Below the pieces are notes generated by a model, which was not told the DNA's origin, searched no databases, and worked only from the letters and a program-made list of their open reading frames with translations. A stretch of 64,000 nucleotides of DNA from Buchananella hordeovulneris (GTDB lineage Bacteria > Actinomycetota > Actinomycetes > Actinomycetales > Actinomycetaceae), in NCBI RefSeq assembly GCF_001907235.1, contig NZ_MQVS01000001.1:124001-188000 (forward strand), read 5' to 3'. The position numbers and the translations under genes were made by a program. Of this stretch, positions 9,326 to 17,158 are shown one piece after another. Position 1 is the stretch's first letter; every line of letters starts with the position of its first letter.

Positions 9326-10075
9326 ATGGCCCAAGAACAAACTGGACTCCGCCTGACCCGCAAAGACGGGTCGCCACTCCGTGTTCTCGTTGTCGACAGT
9401 GAAACCAACATCGCCGAACTGCTGGCGATGACGCTGCGCTACGAGGGTTGCGACGTGCGCGTTGCCAGCTCCGCCCGCGCCGCCATCAAGCTTGCCAAGG
9501 AGATCGACCCGGACGCCGCCGTCCTGGACATCCAGGTGCCCGAGCTGGACGGGCTGGGGGTGTCGCGCAAGCTGCGAGAGGCAGACCCGGCACTGCCGGT
9601 GCTGTTCCTGACAGCCAAAGACGGCGCGGAGGACCGCGTCGTCGGTTTGACCGCAGGGGGCGATGATTACGTCTCCAAGCCCTTCAGTCTGGAGGAGGTG
9701 GTGGCCCGCCTGCGGGCCCTCATGCGCCGGGCCGCCCTCGACAAGGTGGCGGCCGAACCGGTGCTGTGCGTAGGGGATCTGACCCTGAACGAGGACTCGC
9801 ACGAGGTCTTTCGGGACGGTGAGGAGATACGGCTGACCGCCACCGAGTTCGAGCTGCTGCGGTTCCTGATGCGCAACCCGCGGCGGGTGCTGTCCAAGGC
9901 CCAGATCCTGGACCGGGTGTGGCACTACGACTTCGGGGGGCAGGCCAACGTGGTGGAGCTGTACATCTCCTACCTGCGCAAGAAGATCGACGTGGGCCGG
10001 GATCCGATGATTCACACGATGCGGGGCGCGGGCTACCTGCTCAAGCCTGCGGAACACGCGCGCGCAGCGAGCTGA
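9326..10075 (+). CDS. OmpR/PhoB-family response regulator without adjacent kinase
   Basis: Receiver plus winged-helix DNA-binding protein. With ATG 9326 it has 249 residues: a short N-terminal extension, phospho-acceptor Asp68 (AVLDIQVP), Thr96 and Lys118 (DYVSKPF), and a C-terminal trans_reg_C domain (about 145-243). The usual acidic pair is altered: VVDSE instead of VVDDE. No sensor kinase lies on either side; the neighbours are trkA and trkH on the other strand. The start is uncertain. The frame is open to ATG 9254, but that segment is AT-rich, has no ribosome site and does not resemble receiver sequence. A TAAAT motif ends 6 nt before 9326, so the message may be leaderless. Control of potassium transport is suggested only by position. 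Confidence 0.85.
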   Translation: MAQEQTGLRLTRKDGSPLRVLVVDSETNIAELLAMTLRYEGCDVRVASSARAAIKLAKEIDPDAAVLDIQVPELDGLGVSRKLREADPALPVLFLTAKDGAEDRVVGLTAGGDDYVSKPFSLEEVVARLRALMRRAALDKVAAEPVLCVGDLTLNEDSHEVFRDGEEIRLTATEFELLRFLMRNPRRVLSKAQILDRVWHYDFGGQANVVELYISYLRKKIDVGRDPMIHTMRGAGYLLKPAEHARAAS

Positions 10076-10096
10076 CGGCGCTACGCCGGTCTGGTG

Positions 10097-10129
10097 GGGG
10101 GTCGGTCGGGCAGGGGCCCGCCGACCCCC
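10097..10129. terminator. hairpin terminator between response regulator and trkH
   Basis: GGGGGTCGG then CGGGC pairs with GCCCG then CCGACCCCC around an AGGG loop, with one bulged T. It lies 22 nt after the regulator stop, between convergent genes, so it may serve both strands. Confidence 0.65.
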
Positions 10130-10316
10130 AAAGCTATGTTCGTGATCATCCTGTGATGGCAGGTATCCGGGCCCGTGCGCCGCATATACGGGCAAATTGG
10201 CAATCGCAAATGATGACCGTCGTAATCTGATAGTAACCTGGGAGAAAAGCCGTGGTGGGGTCGTGCGGCGCGCGCAGCAAATGCTGGTCGGCTTTCTCGC
10301 GGCCCGCCGCCGGTTG

Positions 10317-11687
10317 TTAGCCGATGATGGGACGTTCCTCCGGGAACCGCACCACGCGGCGGCGATCCCGTAGTGCCAGCGCCGCGGCCAGCGTCATCGT
10401 GCCGGTGCGGCCAATGAACATCAGCGCGGTCAGCAGGTACTTGGCGGACTCCGGCAGCTTGTCGGTCACCCCTGGCGACAGCCCCACCGTGGCGAACGCC
10501 GAGATTACCTCGAACAGTGCCCGGTCCAGCGGCAGCCCCGTCAACTCCAGCAGCATCAGGGTTGAGGCTCCCACGGTGATAGCCCCGACGAACGTCACCG
10601 CCACCGCCAGCCGGATCGTGGGCAGGCCGATGCGGCGCCCGAAGGCCTCAATGTCCTGATCCCCCCGCGCCTCGGCCACGATCGCCGCCAACATCACCAC
10701 CAGCGTGGTGACTTTGATCCCGCCCGCCGTGGAGGCCGAACCACCGCCGACGAACATGAGGGCGTCCTGCAGGAACCACGACGAGGACGTCATGTGTTCC
10801 GTCGGCACGATCGCCAGTCCGGAAGAACGGGAGTTCACCCCCCACGTCAGGGCCGCCGTCAGCTTCTCATTGAACGAGAAGCTCTTCAGGGTCAGCGGGT
10901 TGTTCCACTCCAGCAGAGACAGGGCCAGGACCGCCAGCACCGCCAGCCCCAGGTACGACGTCAGCGTCAGCTTCGTGTGCAAGGACCACTTGGCGGGGGT
11001 GCGCCAGCGCGCCGCCACATCCAGGATGACCGGGAAGCCGACCGCCCCCAGGACCGTGCCCACCACGATGGGGATGGTCATCGACCAGTCGCCGACGAAC
11101 TGGGCCATGCCCTCCGGCAGGATCACAAAGCCTGCGTTGTTAAAGATGGACACGGCCATGAATGCCGCGTGCCACAGGGCCGCCAGCCAATCGTGGTCGA
11201 GGGTCAAAAAGCGCGGAAACAGCACCAGGGTCAGGAGGAACTGGGCGGTGAACGCCGTGATCACCACCGCCCGCATCAGCGTGCCGACCTCGCCGAGCCG
11301 CGTGAACTTGGTCTCCGAGGCGGTCAACAGCCGCTGGGTCAGCCCGATGTGCCGCGAGACGGCCAGGGATAGTAGCGAGGCCAGAGTCATGACCCCCAGG
11401 CCTCCCACCAGGGCCGAGAGCATGATCATGGCGTGCCCGAAGGTCGACCAGTAGGTGGCCGTATCCACCGGGGATAGGCCCGTGACGCACACCGCCGAGG
11501 TGGCCACGAAGAGGGCGTCGACGAATGGGGGGCGTTGCCCGGAGGCCGTGGCCGCCGGGGTCCACAGTGCCAACGTGACCACTCCGATGATGCTGGCGAA
11601 GACCCCGAGGGCGAGGCGCGCGGGCGAGGTGCGCGCCGCATGGTCAACGACGTCGCGGGCGCGGGCCGCCAGGCGTTTGACGAACAC
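10317..11687 (-). CDS. trkH: TrkH/KtrB-type potassium transporter membrane subunit
   Basis: Pore subunit of a Trk/Ktr K+ uptake system, 456 residues with about ten hydrophobic segments. The four selectivity-filter loops can be followed: SAVCVTGLSPVD, NNAGFVILP, NSRSSGLAIV and ATVGLSPGV. GTG 11687 is preferred because AAAGGAGG lies 6 nt upstream; the open frame continues 86 codons further but would run opposite the bS22-like gene and adds no family-like sequence. It should work with the TrkA protein at 8380-9045. It converges with the response regulator across a 240-nt spacer that contains a terminator hairpin. Confidence 0.93.
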   Translation of the reverse strand: MFVKRLAARARDVVDHAARTSPARLALGVFASIIGVVTLALWTPAATASGQRPPFVDALFVATSAVCVTGLSPVDTATYWSTFGHAMIMLSALVGGLGVMTLASLLSLAVSRHIGLTQRLLTASETKFTRLGEVGTLMRAVVITAFTAQFLLTLVLFPRFLTLDHDWLAALWHAAFMAVSIFNNAGFVILPEGMAQFVGDWSMTIPIVVGTVLGAVGFPVILDVAARWRTPAKWSLHTKLTLTSYLGLAVLAVLALSLLEWNNPLTLKSFSFNEKLTAALTWGVNSRSSGLAIVPTEHMTSSSWFLQDALMFVGGGSASTAGGIKVTTLVVMLAAIVAEARGDQDIEAFGRRIGLPTIRLAVAVTFVGAITVGASTLMLLELTGLPLDRALFEVISAFATVGLSPGVTDKLPESAKYLLTALMFIGRTGTMTLAAALALRDRRRVVRFPEERPIIG

Positions 11688-11877
11688 CTCTTTCCTCCTT
11701 TGTCGGTCGGCAGAAACGACCCTAGTAGCCGTCGCCGCGTGGGCAAATTGTCGCCCACGGGTGCCACCAGTGACGGGCCCAACTCGCTCGCAGGGCCCAA
11801 AGCCTTGTATCATGCGGCAGTCGAGGCGTGTGGCATCGCTGCGCGCGCGTGCCACTACAGCCAACTTAGGAGGATCA

Positions 11878-11976
11878 ATGGGCTCCGTCATCAAGAAGCG
11901 CCGTAAGCGCATGGCGAAGAAGAAGCACCGCAAGCTGCTTCGCAAGACCCGTCACCAGCGTCGCAACAAGAAGTGA
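11878..11976 (+). CDS. bS22-like 32-residue basic ribosomal protein
   Basis: A 32-residue protein in which more than half the residues are Lys or Arg (MGSVIKKRRKRMAKKKHRK...). This is the actinobacterial bS22 / AURKAIP1-COX24-domain protein, known from mycobacterial ribosome structures to bind near the decoding centre of the small subunit. It has a near-ideal TTAGGAGGATCA site before ATG 11878 and is followed at once by a terminator hairpin, so it is a single-gene transcript. Upstream, TATCAT near 11808 could be its -10 element, but I am not certain of that. Confidence 0.93.
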   Translation: MGSVIKKRRKRMAKKKHRKLLRKTRHQRRNKK

Positions 11977-11978
11977 CT

Positions 11979-12016
11979 GGCACGGGCCCGGCCCTTTGGG
12001 TCGGGCCCGTCGTGCC
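11979..12016 (+). terminator. terminator hairpin after the bS22-like gene
   Basis: GGCA plus CGGGCCCG pairs with CGGGCCCG plus TGCC across a CCCTTTGGG-type loop, with a 3-nt bulge. It starts 3 nt after the stop codon. There is no T tract, as is common in high-GC genomes. Confidence 0.7.
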
Positions 12017-12060
12017 ACACCTATGCCAGCTGCGGGTATCACCACGAAAGGGGGCGGCAG

Positions 12061-12648
12061 ATGGAGGCTGAGGAGAAGCAGGCCAGCGTGCCTGCCGACT
12101 ACGACCCCGGCCGCCTGCCGTGGGAGCACACAGAAGCCGAATGCCGGGCCGCCCAAGCGGCGTTCGGTACCGCCCCCGACGCGGCGGCGGGACACTGGCA
12201 CTTTACCGAGGCCGAGTTCACGGCCTGGCGGGGGCTGCTGCACGGATCACTGGCGATCTACGACGAGCTGAACCGCAATCTGGAATCGAACTGTGGGATC
12301 TCGCTGGGGGAGTACGAGGTGCTGGTGCACCTGGTGGAGGCCCGCGGGCACCGTCTGCGCATGGCCCAGCTAGCCGAGACGGTGTCTTTTTCCCGTTCGC
12401 GCCTGACCAACACGATCAGTCGCATGGAGAAACGTGGCCTCGTCACCCGCGGCTCCTGCGCCTCTGATGGGCGCGGGGTGATTGCCATGCTCACGCGGGC
12501 GGGGGCCGACTTCCTGGCCGAGGTGGCACCCGTCCACCTGCGGGCAGTGCGCGAGCGCCTGGTGGAGCGCCTGAGCGAGCAGCAGTTGAGCCAGCTGGCC
12601 GAGATAATGGAGACCTTGGTGCCGGGTTCGACCCGTCCGCACCACTAA
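12061..12648 (+). CDS. MarR-family transcriptional regulator
   Basis: 195-residue winged-helix regulator. An N-terminal segment of about 45 residues precedes the MarR fold: a dimerisation helix (GLLHGSLAIYDELN), the recognition region (MAQLAETVSFSRSRLTNTISRMEKRGLVTR) with its DxRG-like wing (SDGRGV), and C-terminal dimer helices. Start ATG 12061 follows AAAGGGGGC. A histidine-phosphatase gene follows after 30 nt on the same strand and may be co-transcribed. The ligand and targets are unknown. Confidence 0.88.
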   Translation: MEAEEKQASVPADYDPGRLPWEHTEAECRAAQAAFGTAPDAAAGHWHFTEAEFTAWRGLLHGSLAIYDELNRNLESNCGISLGEYEVLVHLVEARGHRLRMAQLAETVSFSRSRLTNTISRMEKRGLVTRGSCASDGRGVIAMLTRAGADFLAEVAPVHLRAVRERLVERLSEQQLSQLAEIMETLVPGSTRPHH

Positions 12649-12678
12649 ACCCTTGTTCCGCGTGAAAGACTGACTCGT

Positions 12679-13350
12679 ATGGAACGCACCACCGTACACC
12701 TGTTGCGCCACGGCGAAGTTTTCAACCCCACCGGCATTTTGTACGGGCGCCTGCCCGGCTTTCACCTTTCCGAGCGGGGGCAGGCGATGGCCTTGCGGGT
12801 GGCCGACGTGCTGGCCGCGGGCGGGCACGAGGTGCGGGCGGTGCTGCACTCGCCCCTGGAGCGGGCCCGTGAGACGGCCACGCCCACGGCCGAGCGCTTC
12901 GGCCTGCCGCTGCAGGCGGACGTGCGCCTGATTGAAGCGGACAATGCCTTCGAGGGGGTGCCGGTCAACCGGGACCGTCGTCAGCTGGCCCACCCACGCT
13001 ACTGGCCGCTGTACACCAACCCGCTGCGTCCCAGTTGGGGGGAGGCCTACCGAGCGCAAGTGGCGCGCATGTGCGCCGTCATCCGGGACGTCGTCAACGA
13101 TGTGCCCGGCGGGGAGGTGCTGCTCGTCTCCCACCAGCTTCCCATCTGGGTCACCCGCCTGTTCCTAGAGCGCCGCCGCCTGTGGCACGATCCGCGCCGC
13201 CGCCAATGCGCGTTGGCCTCCTTGACGTCGCTGACCTTCCAGGATCGCCGCCTCGTGGGATTGTCCTACTGGGAGCCCGCCCGCGATCTGGTAGCGGGCA
13301 GTGCTGACATGGTGCCGGGACTGTCAGCGGCCAGCGAGAACCGGGGCTAG
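12679..13350 (+). CDS. histidine phosphatase family protein
   Basis: Phosphoglycerate-mutase-like phosphatase of 223 residues. The catalytic LLRHGE motif is at residues 6-11, a second conserved Arg is in HSPLERARETA (about 57-67), and the second catalytic His is probably in LVSHQLP. The family includes phosphoglycerate mutases, cofactor and phosphosugar phosphatases; the substrate cannot be named. A GC-rich hairpin at 13351 starts directly after its stop. Confidence 0.88.
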   Translation: MERTTVHLLRHGEVFNPTGILYGRLPGFHLSERGQAMALRVADVLAAGGHEVRAVLHSPLERARETATPTAERFGLPLQADVRLIEADNAFEGVPVNRDRRQLAHPRYWPLYTNPLRPSWGEAYRAQVARMCAVIRDVVNDVPGGEVLLVSHQLPIWVTRLFLERRRLWHDPRRRQCALASLTSLTFQDRRLVGLSYWEPARDLVAGSADMVPGLSAASENRG

Positions 13351-13376
13351 CGGGGCGGACCGTCTGCCCCGCCCCG
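13351..13376. repeat. hairpin direct repeat, copy 1 (26 bp)
   Basis: A 26-bp sequence, nearly identical (one mismatch, T/C at its 14th base) to 15059-15084. Each copy contains a GGGGCGGAC/GTCNGCCCC palindrome and may act as a terminator. The two copies lie in the same orientation 1.7 kb apart and bracket the 19-bp repeat array and the MarR/AlkD-like pair. Confidence 0.75.
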
Positions 13377-13560
13377 ACCCGCTAGCTTAGCCATTGCCCT
13401 CTGCGCGGTATTTGACGTCAGTGGGGCTGGGGCTGGACATGTGTGGTGGGGGCTGTTTTGCTTTGGGAGGGTGGGGGAAGGTCTGGTGGGGCATGCTGTG
13501 AGGGTGGGGAGGAATGTGCCTGGTTGTGGCGTTTGCGGAACGAGCATGGTCACTGCGGGC

Positions 13561-13660
13561 CACCATCATGCCCTTGTGCAACCATCACGCTCTTAAAACA
13601 CCGAACTAGGGACGTGGCGGTGAACTAAGGGCATGGCGGTGGGCTAAGGGCGAGATGGCC
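13561..13660. repeat. mirrored 19-bp repeat array, locus 1 (2 forward, 3 reverse)
   Basis: Five contiguous 19-bp units. Forward units are 13561-13579 (CACCATCATGCCCTTGTGC) and 13580-13598. After a 5-nt centre (caccg, 13599-13603) come three units in reverse orientation: 13604-13622, 13623-13641 and 13642-13660, the middle one reading CACCGCCATGCCCTTAGTT on the minus strand. The shared core is about CACC(A/G)(T/C)CATGYCCTT. The same architecture, including the 5-nt centre, recurs at 56106-56224. The rest of the intergenic stretch 13377-13731 holds no convincing gene. Confidence 0.75.
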
Positions 13661-13731
13661 GGACGTCACGCACCCGCCATGACACACCGCGCCCGGGCAC
13701 CCATTCGTGGCGTCACCCCGCAAGTGTTCGC

Positions 13732-13760
13732 TTGCCTAATGATTAGGCGCCTTATAACAT
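13732..13760 (+). promoter_or_regulatory. promoter with MarR-type palindromic operator
   Basis: TTGCCT (13732-13737) and TAACAT (13755-13760) are separated by 17 nt. The perfect palindrome GCCTAAT-G-ATTAGGC (13734-13748) overlaps the -35 box and spacer, where a bound dimer would block RNA polymerase. The gene that follows encodes a MarR repressor, so autoregulation is likely. Transcription would start at or very near ATG 13769. Confidence 0.65.
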
Positions 13761-13768
13761 GCCGGTTT

Positions 13769-14251
13769 ATGGGCGATGTTGTAGGCATGAAGCAGCAGCT
13801 GCTACTGCGCCGCATCGGAGACGATCCGGCGGCACGGTTGATTTTGGCCCTGCACACGACAGTCCGGCGCATTGACGCAGCCTGCGCGGAATTGTTGGCC
13901 AGGTATCACCTGTCTGAGGGGCGGCTGGCTGCCCTGCTGGCGATCGTCGAAGATCCCGGAATTATGCCGCGCACGCTGGCCGATCGACTTGATGTCACGA
14001 CCGCGACCGTTACCGGGCTGCTGGACGGGTTGGAGCGTGCAGGGCTCATCGAACGACAAGCACACGGCAGTGACCGGCGAGCCCTTAGCCTCCTGCCGAC
14101 TTCCGCGGGCAGAAACATGGTTGCGACCATCACCCCCATCTACGCACAATGGCTCGGCCAGTTAGCGAGCGGACTAGCCCCAGAGACACTTACCGACACC
14201 GAGCGAGCCCTGTCCATCCTCCAAGTAAATCTCGCTAACGGGACAACATGA
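13769..14251 (+). CDS. MarR-family regulator of the alkylation-repair pair
   Basis: Winged-helix regulator of about 160 residues. The helix-turn-helix and wing are seen in MPRTLADRLDVTTATVTGLL, GLEXAGLIERQ and HGSDRRALSL (the DxR wing motif is intact). ATG 13769 is chosen because the predicted promoter (-10 at 13755-13760) would start the RNA there; ATG 13787 (MKQQLLLRR) is an alternative with only a weak GTAGGC upstream. Its stop overlaps the next start (ATGA), so it is co-translated with the AlkD-like protein. The likely regulatory site is the palindrome in its own promoter. Local GC content is lower than in the flanking genes, which may mean recent acquisition. Confidence 0.85.
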   Translation: MGDVVGMKQQLLLRRIGDDPAARLILALHTTVRRIDAACAELLARYHLSEGRLAALLAIVEDPGIMPRTLADRLDVTTATVTGLLDGLERAGLIERQAHGSDRRALSLLPTSAGRNMVATITPIYAQWLGQLASGLAPETLTDTERALSILQVNLANGTT

Positions 14252-14982
14252 ACCTCGATGCCCAACGGCTGGCGGCCCTGAACCGGGGAGAAGTGGCCAC
14301 CCGCACCCTCAGCGAGGCGCTGGCGATCGATCAGTTAGCGTTGCTGCAGGCGGTCGTGCCCGGAGCGGGGACCAAAGTGTTGGCCAACGCCGCCCAGGCG
14401 AGCTCACTGGGTATCTCCCGCCGTATGCGGATTATGGGACAGCTCCTTACTCAGGTTGACGGCGCCGCTACCCTCGCTCACCATCCCTCCGACACCGTCC
14501 GGGGGTGGATGTGTTTCGCTATTTCCCAACAACAGGCGGGCGATCCCGGGCAGCTGCTTGACCACCTGCAACCCTTCGCTGACGATAAGCACTTCGCCGT
14601 CCGGGAATGGGCGTGGATGGCAGCCCGTCCCGTGCTGGTCCGCGAGCTTGAGACGGCGATCGGTCTGCTCGTCCCCTGGACCGCGCAGCCATCCGAACGT
14701 ATCCGCCGTTTCGCCAGCGAGGTCCTGCGCCCTCGCGGGGTGTGGGCAAGCCACATCGAGGTGCTCAAGGTAGATCCCAGCCTTGGAGAGCCTCTCTTGG
14801 AACCTCTGCGTGCCGACCCATCGCGATACGTACAGGACTCCGTGGCCAATTGGATTAACGACGCCGCCAAAACCCGTCCGGATTGGGCTGTCGAACTTTG
14901 CCGCCGCTGGAGTGAAGACAGCCCGACTCCCGCCACCACTCGCATCACGAAACGGGCATTGCGTTCGGTGCGACAGGTTTAG
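14248..14982 (+). CDS. AlkC/AlkD-like DNA alkylation repair protein (HEAT repeats)
   Basis: 244 residues of alpha-helical HEAT-like repeats. The C-terminal signature RYVQDSVANWINDAAKTRPDW followed by a tryptophan-rich helix and TKRALR is typical of DNA alkylation repair proteins of the AlkC/AlkD superfamily (PF08713 type), which excise N3- and N7-alkylated purines. Trp and Arg residues in the mid-region (REWAWMAARP) resemble those lining the DNA-binding groove. It overlaps the MarR gene by four bases, which suggests an inducible repair unit. Activity is inferred from family only; several relatives bind branched DNA rather than excise bases. Confidence 0.75.
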   Translation: MNLDAQRLAALNRGEVATRTLSEALAIDQLALLQAVVPGAGTKVLANAAQASSLGISRRMRIMGQLLTQVDGAATLAHHPSDTVRGWMCFAISQQQAGDPGQLLDHLQPFADDKHFAVREWAWMAARPVLVRELETAIGLLVPWTAQPSERIRRFASEVLRPRGVWASHIEVLKVDPSLGEPLLEPLRADPSRYVQDSVANWINDAAKTRPDWAVELCRRWSEDSPTPATTRITKRALRSVRQV

Positions 14983-15058
14983 GACGTCGCGAGCAAGCCG
15001 TGCCCGGCCAGCAGCTGTTGCAGTGAACTCCCAGTGCCCGAGAGCAAGGGCTGGGCCG

Positions 15059-15084
15059 CGGGGCGGACCGTCCGCCCCGCCCCG
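15059..15084. repeat. hairpin direct repeat, copy 2 (26 bp)
   Basis: Second copy of the 13351-13376 sequence, with a perfect GGGGCGGAC-C-GTCCGCCCC palindrome. It lies between convergent genes (AlkD-like and SUFU 1) and may terminate both. Confidence 0.75.
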
Positions 15085-15094
15085 CTAGCGCCCG

Positions 15095-16123
15095 CTAGAC
15101 GTCCAGGCTGCGCCACCGCACTCCCGGCGGGACCACCACTTCGCCCTCGCCGGTCAGGTGGGCCTGAATGTCCCGGATGTCCTCAGCGCGCAACATGACG
15201 TGGGACTGCTTGTCCCCGACGTGGAAGCGCACCTGGTCGCCCAGCTCGAAGATCACCTCGTGCCGCGGCCCGCCGATCCGGAACTCTTCCCGTTCCGGCA
15301 GGGCATTGGCCAGCATGTCGCCGATCTGCGCGGCCGCTCGCCCTGGCAGGGAGATGATGATCTCGCCCGCCCACTGCGCGCACTTCAATTCGGCTACCCC
15401 CAGCCCGCGCATGCTTGAGCCGTCCGTGGCCCGCCCGGCGTCGATACGGGCGGCCAGCTCGGGATCGTCCCGCAGCGAGGGCCGATCCGGCACCGTGATA
15501 GCCCACGGGTATTGCTCCTGCAGCAGGTCGTAGAACTTCAAGGCCTGCCAGGCCATGGCGTCATAGACGTCGGGCTCCGTCAGCCCGAAGGCCTGCACGA
15601 ACTGGTACTTGCCGCTCGGGGCCTCGGCGGGCTGCATAGTCGGGTCGTCGATGAAGCCCAGGCAAGTCAGGGGGCTGGAATCCTCATCGATGGGACGCCG
15701 CAGCTCCATGTGGTGCCCCGCCCCCAGCGGGTTGCCACTGGAGGCGACGTAGCGGCCCAGCTTGGCCAGCAGGCGGGCCGGCCACTGCGGCGCCGCGCCC
15801 AAGGTGTCGGGCGCGGCCAGCCGGAAGGTTAGCTCAAAGCCCCACCCGGACTCACCGAACTTGTCGGGCCCGTCCTGCTGGCCCCAAATGTCGGTGAGCC
15901 CGGCGCCGATGTAGTGCCAGTGTGGGCGCGGCTCGCGCACCCCGAAGACGTAGACCCAGCGCATCGGGGTGTTGACGGACAGCCGCGGCTCAAGCACCTC
16001 GCCGTCCACGCCCGGGTAGAGCCGCTCGAACTGGGCCAAAATCTGGTCCAGGGTTGTCACCTGACTCTGGGCGGGCTCCTCGTCGCGCTCGCGACCGCCA
16101 AACAGTCTGCCTAGCATTCCCAT
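15095..16123 (-). CDS. SUFU-domain protein 1
   Basis: 342-residue suppressor-of-fused domain protein. The N-terminal SUFU core includes PRPHWHYIGAGLTDIWG and SGWGFELTFRL. A C-terminal part (about 240-342) is shared with the two genes that follow upstream on the same strand. Bacterial SUFU proteins were predicted by comparative genomics to be immunity proteins of polymorphic toxin systems. No signal peptide or membrane segment is seen, so it acts in the cytosol. Start ATG 16123 follows AAGGACGC. It is the last of three tandem paralogues and lies 10 nt from the second. No toxin gene is in the window. Confidence 0.85.
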   Translation of the reverse strand: MGMLGRLFGGRERDEEPAQSQVTTLDQILAQFERLYPGVDGEVLEPRLSVNTPMRWVYVFGVREPRPHWHYIGAGLTDIWGQQDGPDKFGESGWGFELTFRLAAPDTLGAAPQWPARLLAKLGRYVASSGNPLGAGHHMELRRPIDEDSSPLTCLGFIDDPTMQPAEAPSGKYQFVQAFGLTEPDVYDAMAWQALKFYDLLQEQYPWAITVPDRPSLRDDPELAARIDAGRATDGSSMRGLGVAELKCAQWAGEIIISLPGRAAAQIGDMLANALPEREEFRIGGPRHEVIFELGDQVRFHVGDKQSHVMLRAEDIRDIQAHLTGEGEVVVPPGVRWRSLDV

Positions 16124-16133
16124 ACTTGCGTCC

Positions 16134-17123
16134 TTATTCGTCTTCGACCACGTGCCAGTGCAACCCCGTGGGAGCCTCGTGTCTGCCGACGGTTTGCAGC
16201 TTGGCCCGGATGTCCGCCAGTGCCGCCGTCGGCAGGGTGATGCGGGCCTTGTTGCCAGTCAACTGGTAGTTGAACTTCCGACCCGCAGCAAACTGCACCT
16301 CGTGGTCCTTACCGGTGACGGAGAACCCCTCCTTGATGCGGAAGCGGCGCTCCAGGTGGGCAACTAGGCCCCGGGCAGTGGACAGGTTCAGGGTGACGAT
16401 GAGCTTGCCCGCCCACTCCATGCAGCGCAGCTGCTGCGCGTGCACCGCCTCCGTGCCCCTACTCTCCTTCGCGATCCCCGTCTCGATCCGGGCGCGCAGT
16501 CGCGCATCACCGCGCAGCGACGTGCGGTCCAGGTGGGTGATACCCCCCGGGTAGACCTCTTGGTACAGGTCCAGGAAACGGGAGGGCTGCCAGTTCATCA
16601 AGTCCTGGAGGTCGTCGTCCGTCAGGCCGATGAGTTGCAGGAACTGGGCCTTGCCACCGGGCAACTGGACCGTGCCGAGCTCCGGGTCCGCAATGACTCC
16701 CAGGTGACGAATCTCCGTGCCCTCCGTGAAAGCCGCGCCGACGTCGATGAAATCGGCGGGCTCCAGGGTGGCCTGATACCCGAAGGCGTAGGAACCGAGC
16801 TTGCTCAGCAAGTTAACCGGCCACCGCGGCGGCTCGCTGTCCGGATTCTCCGCAAACGGGTCGGCCAGCCGGAACGTCAACTCGAAGCCCATGCCCGCCT
16901 TGCCGTCCTCGCCGGGGCTGGCGGCCCAAATATCGGACAGCCCCGCCGAGACGAACAGCCAGTGCGGCACGGGCCGTAACGCCCGAAACGCCAGCACACA
17001 GTCCAGGCGCGTGCCGTAGTGGGCCCCAGGTGATCCCGCCCGCATGGGCGGAATCTGGTCCGGATAGTGGCGGGTGCAGGCTTCCAACAGGGGTTGCCAG
17101 CCAGGCAGAAAAGAGGTGCTCAT
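16134..17123 (-). CDS. SUFU-domain protein 2
   Basis: 329-residue paralogue of the flanking SUFU genes. It keeps the core (VPHWLFVSAGLSDIW and GMGFELTFRLADP) but has lost the glycine- and tyrosine-rich DGPDxxGESGW loop of its neighbours, having a shorter PGEDGKAG instead. It also shares the late motifs LGSYAFG and the FLxLxGLTDDDL segment. Divergence within the loop suggests specialisation to a different partner if these are immunity proteins; that is inference. It lies 35 nt downstream of SUFU 3, with only a weak ribosome site (TTAGGT) before the ATG. Confidence 0.83.
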   Translation of the reverse strand: MSTSFLPGWQPLLEACTRHYPDQIPPMRAGSPGAHYGTRLDCVLAFRALRPVPHWLFVSAGLSDIWAASPGEDGKAGMGFELTFRLADPFAENPDSEPPRWPVNLLSKLGSYAFGYQATLEPADFIDVGAAFTEGTEIRHLGVIADPELGTVQLPGGKAQFLQLIGLTDDDLQDLMNWQPSRFLDLYQEVYPGGITHLDRTSLRGDARLRARIETGIAKESRGTEAVHAQQLRCMEWAGKLIVTLNLSTARGLVAHLERRFRIKEGFSVTGKDHEVQFAAGRKFNYQLTGNKARITLPTAALADIRAKLQTVGRHEAPTGLHWHVVEDE

Positions 17124-17158
17124 GTCACGAACCTAACAAGCGATGTCACCCACGGCGA

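Noticed and set aside
11688-11945. N-terminal extension of trkH
   Set aside because: It would run antisense through the bS22-like gene; a strong Shine-Dalgarno supports GTG 11687.
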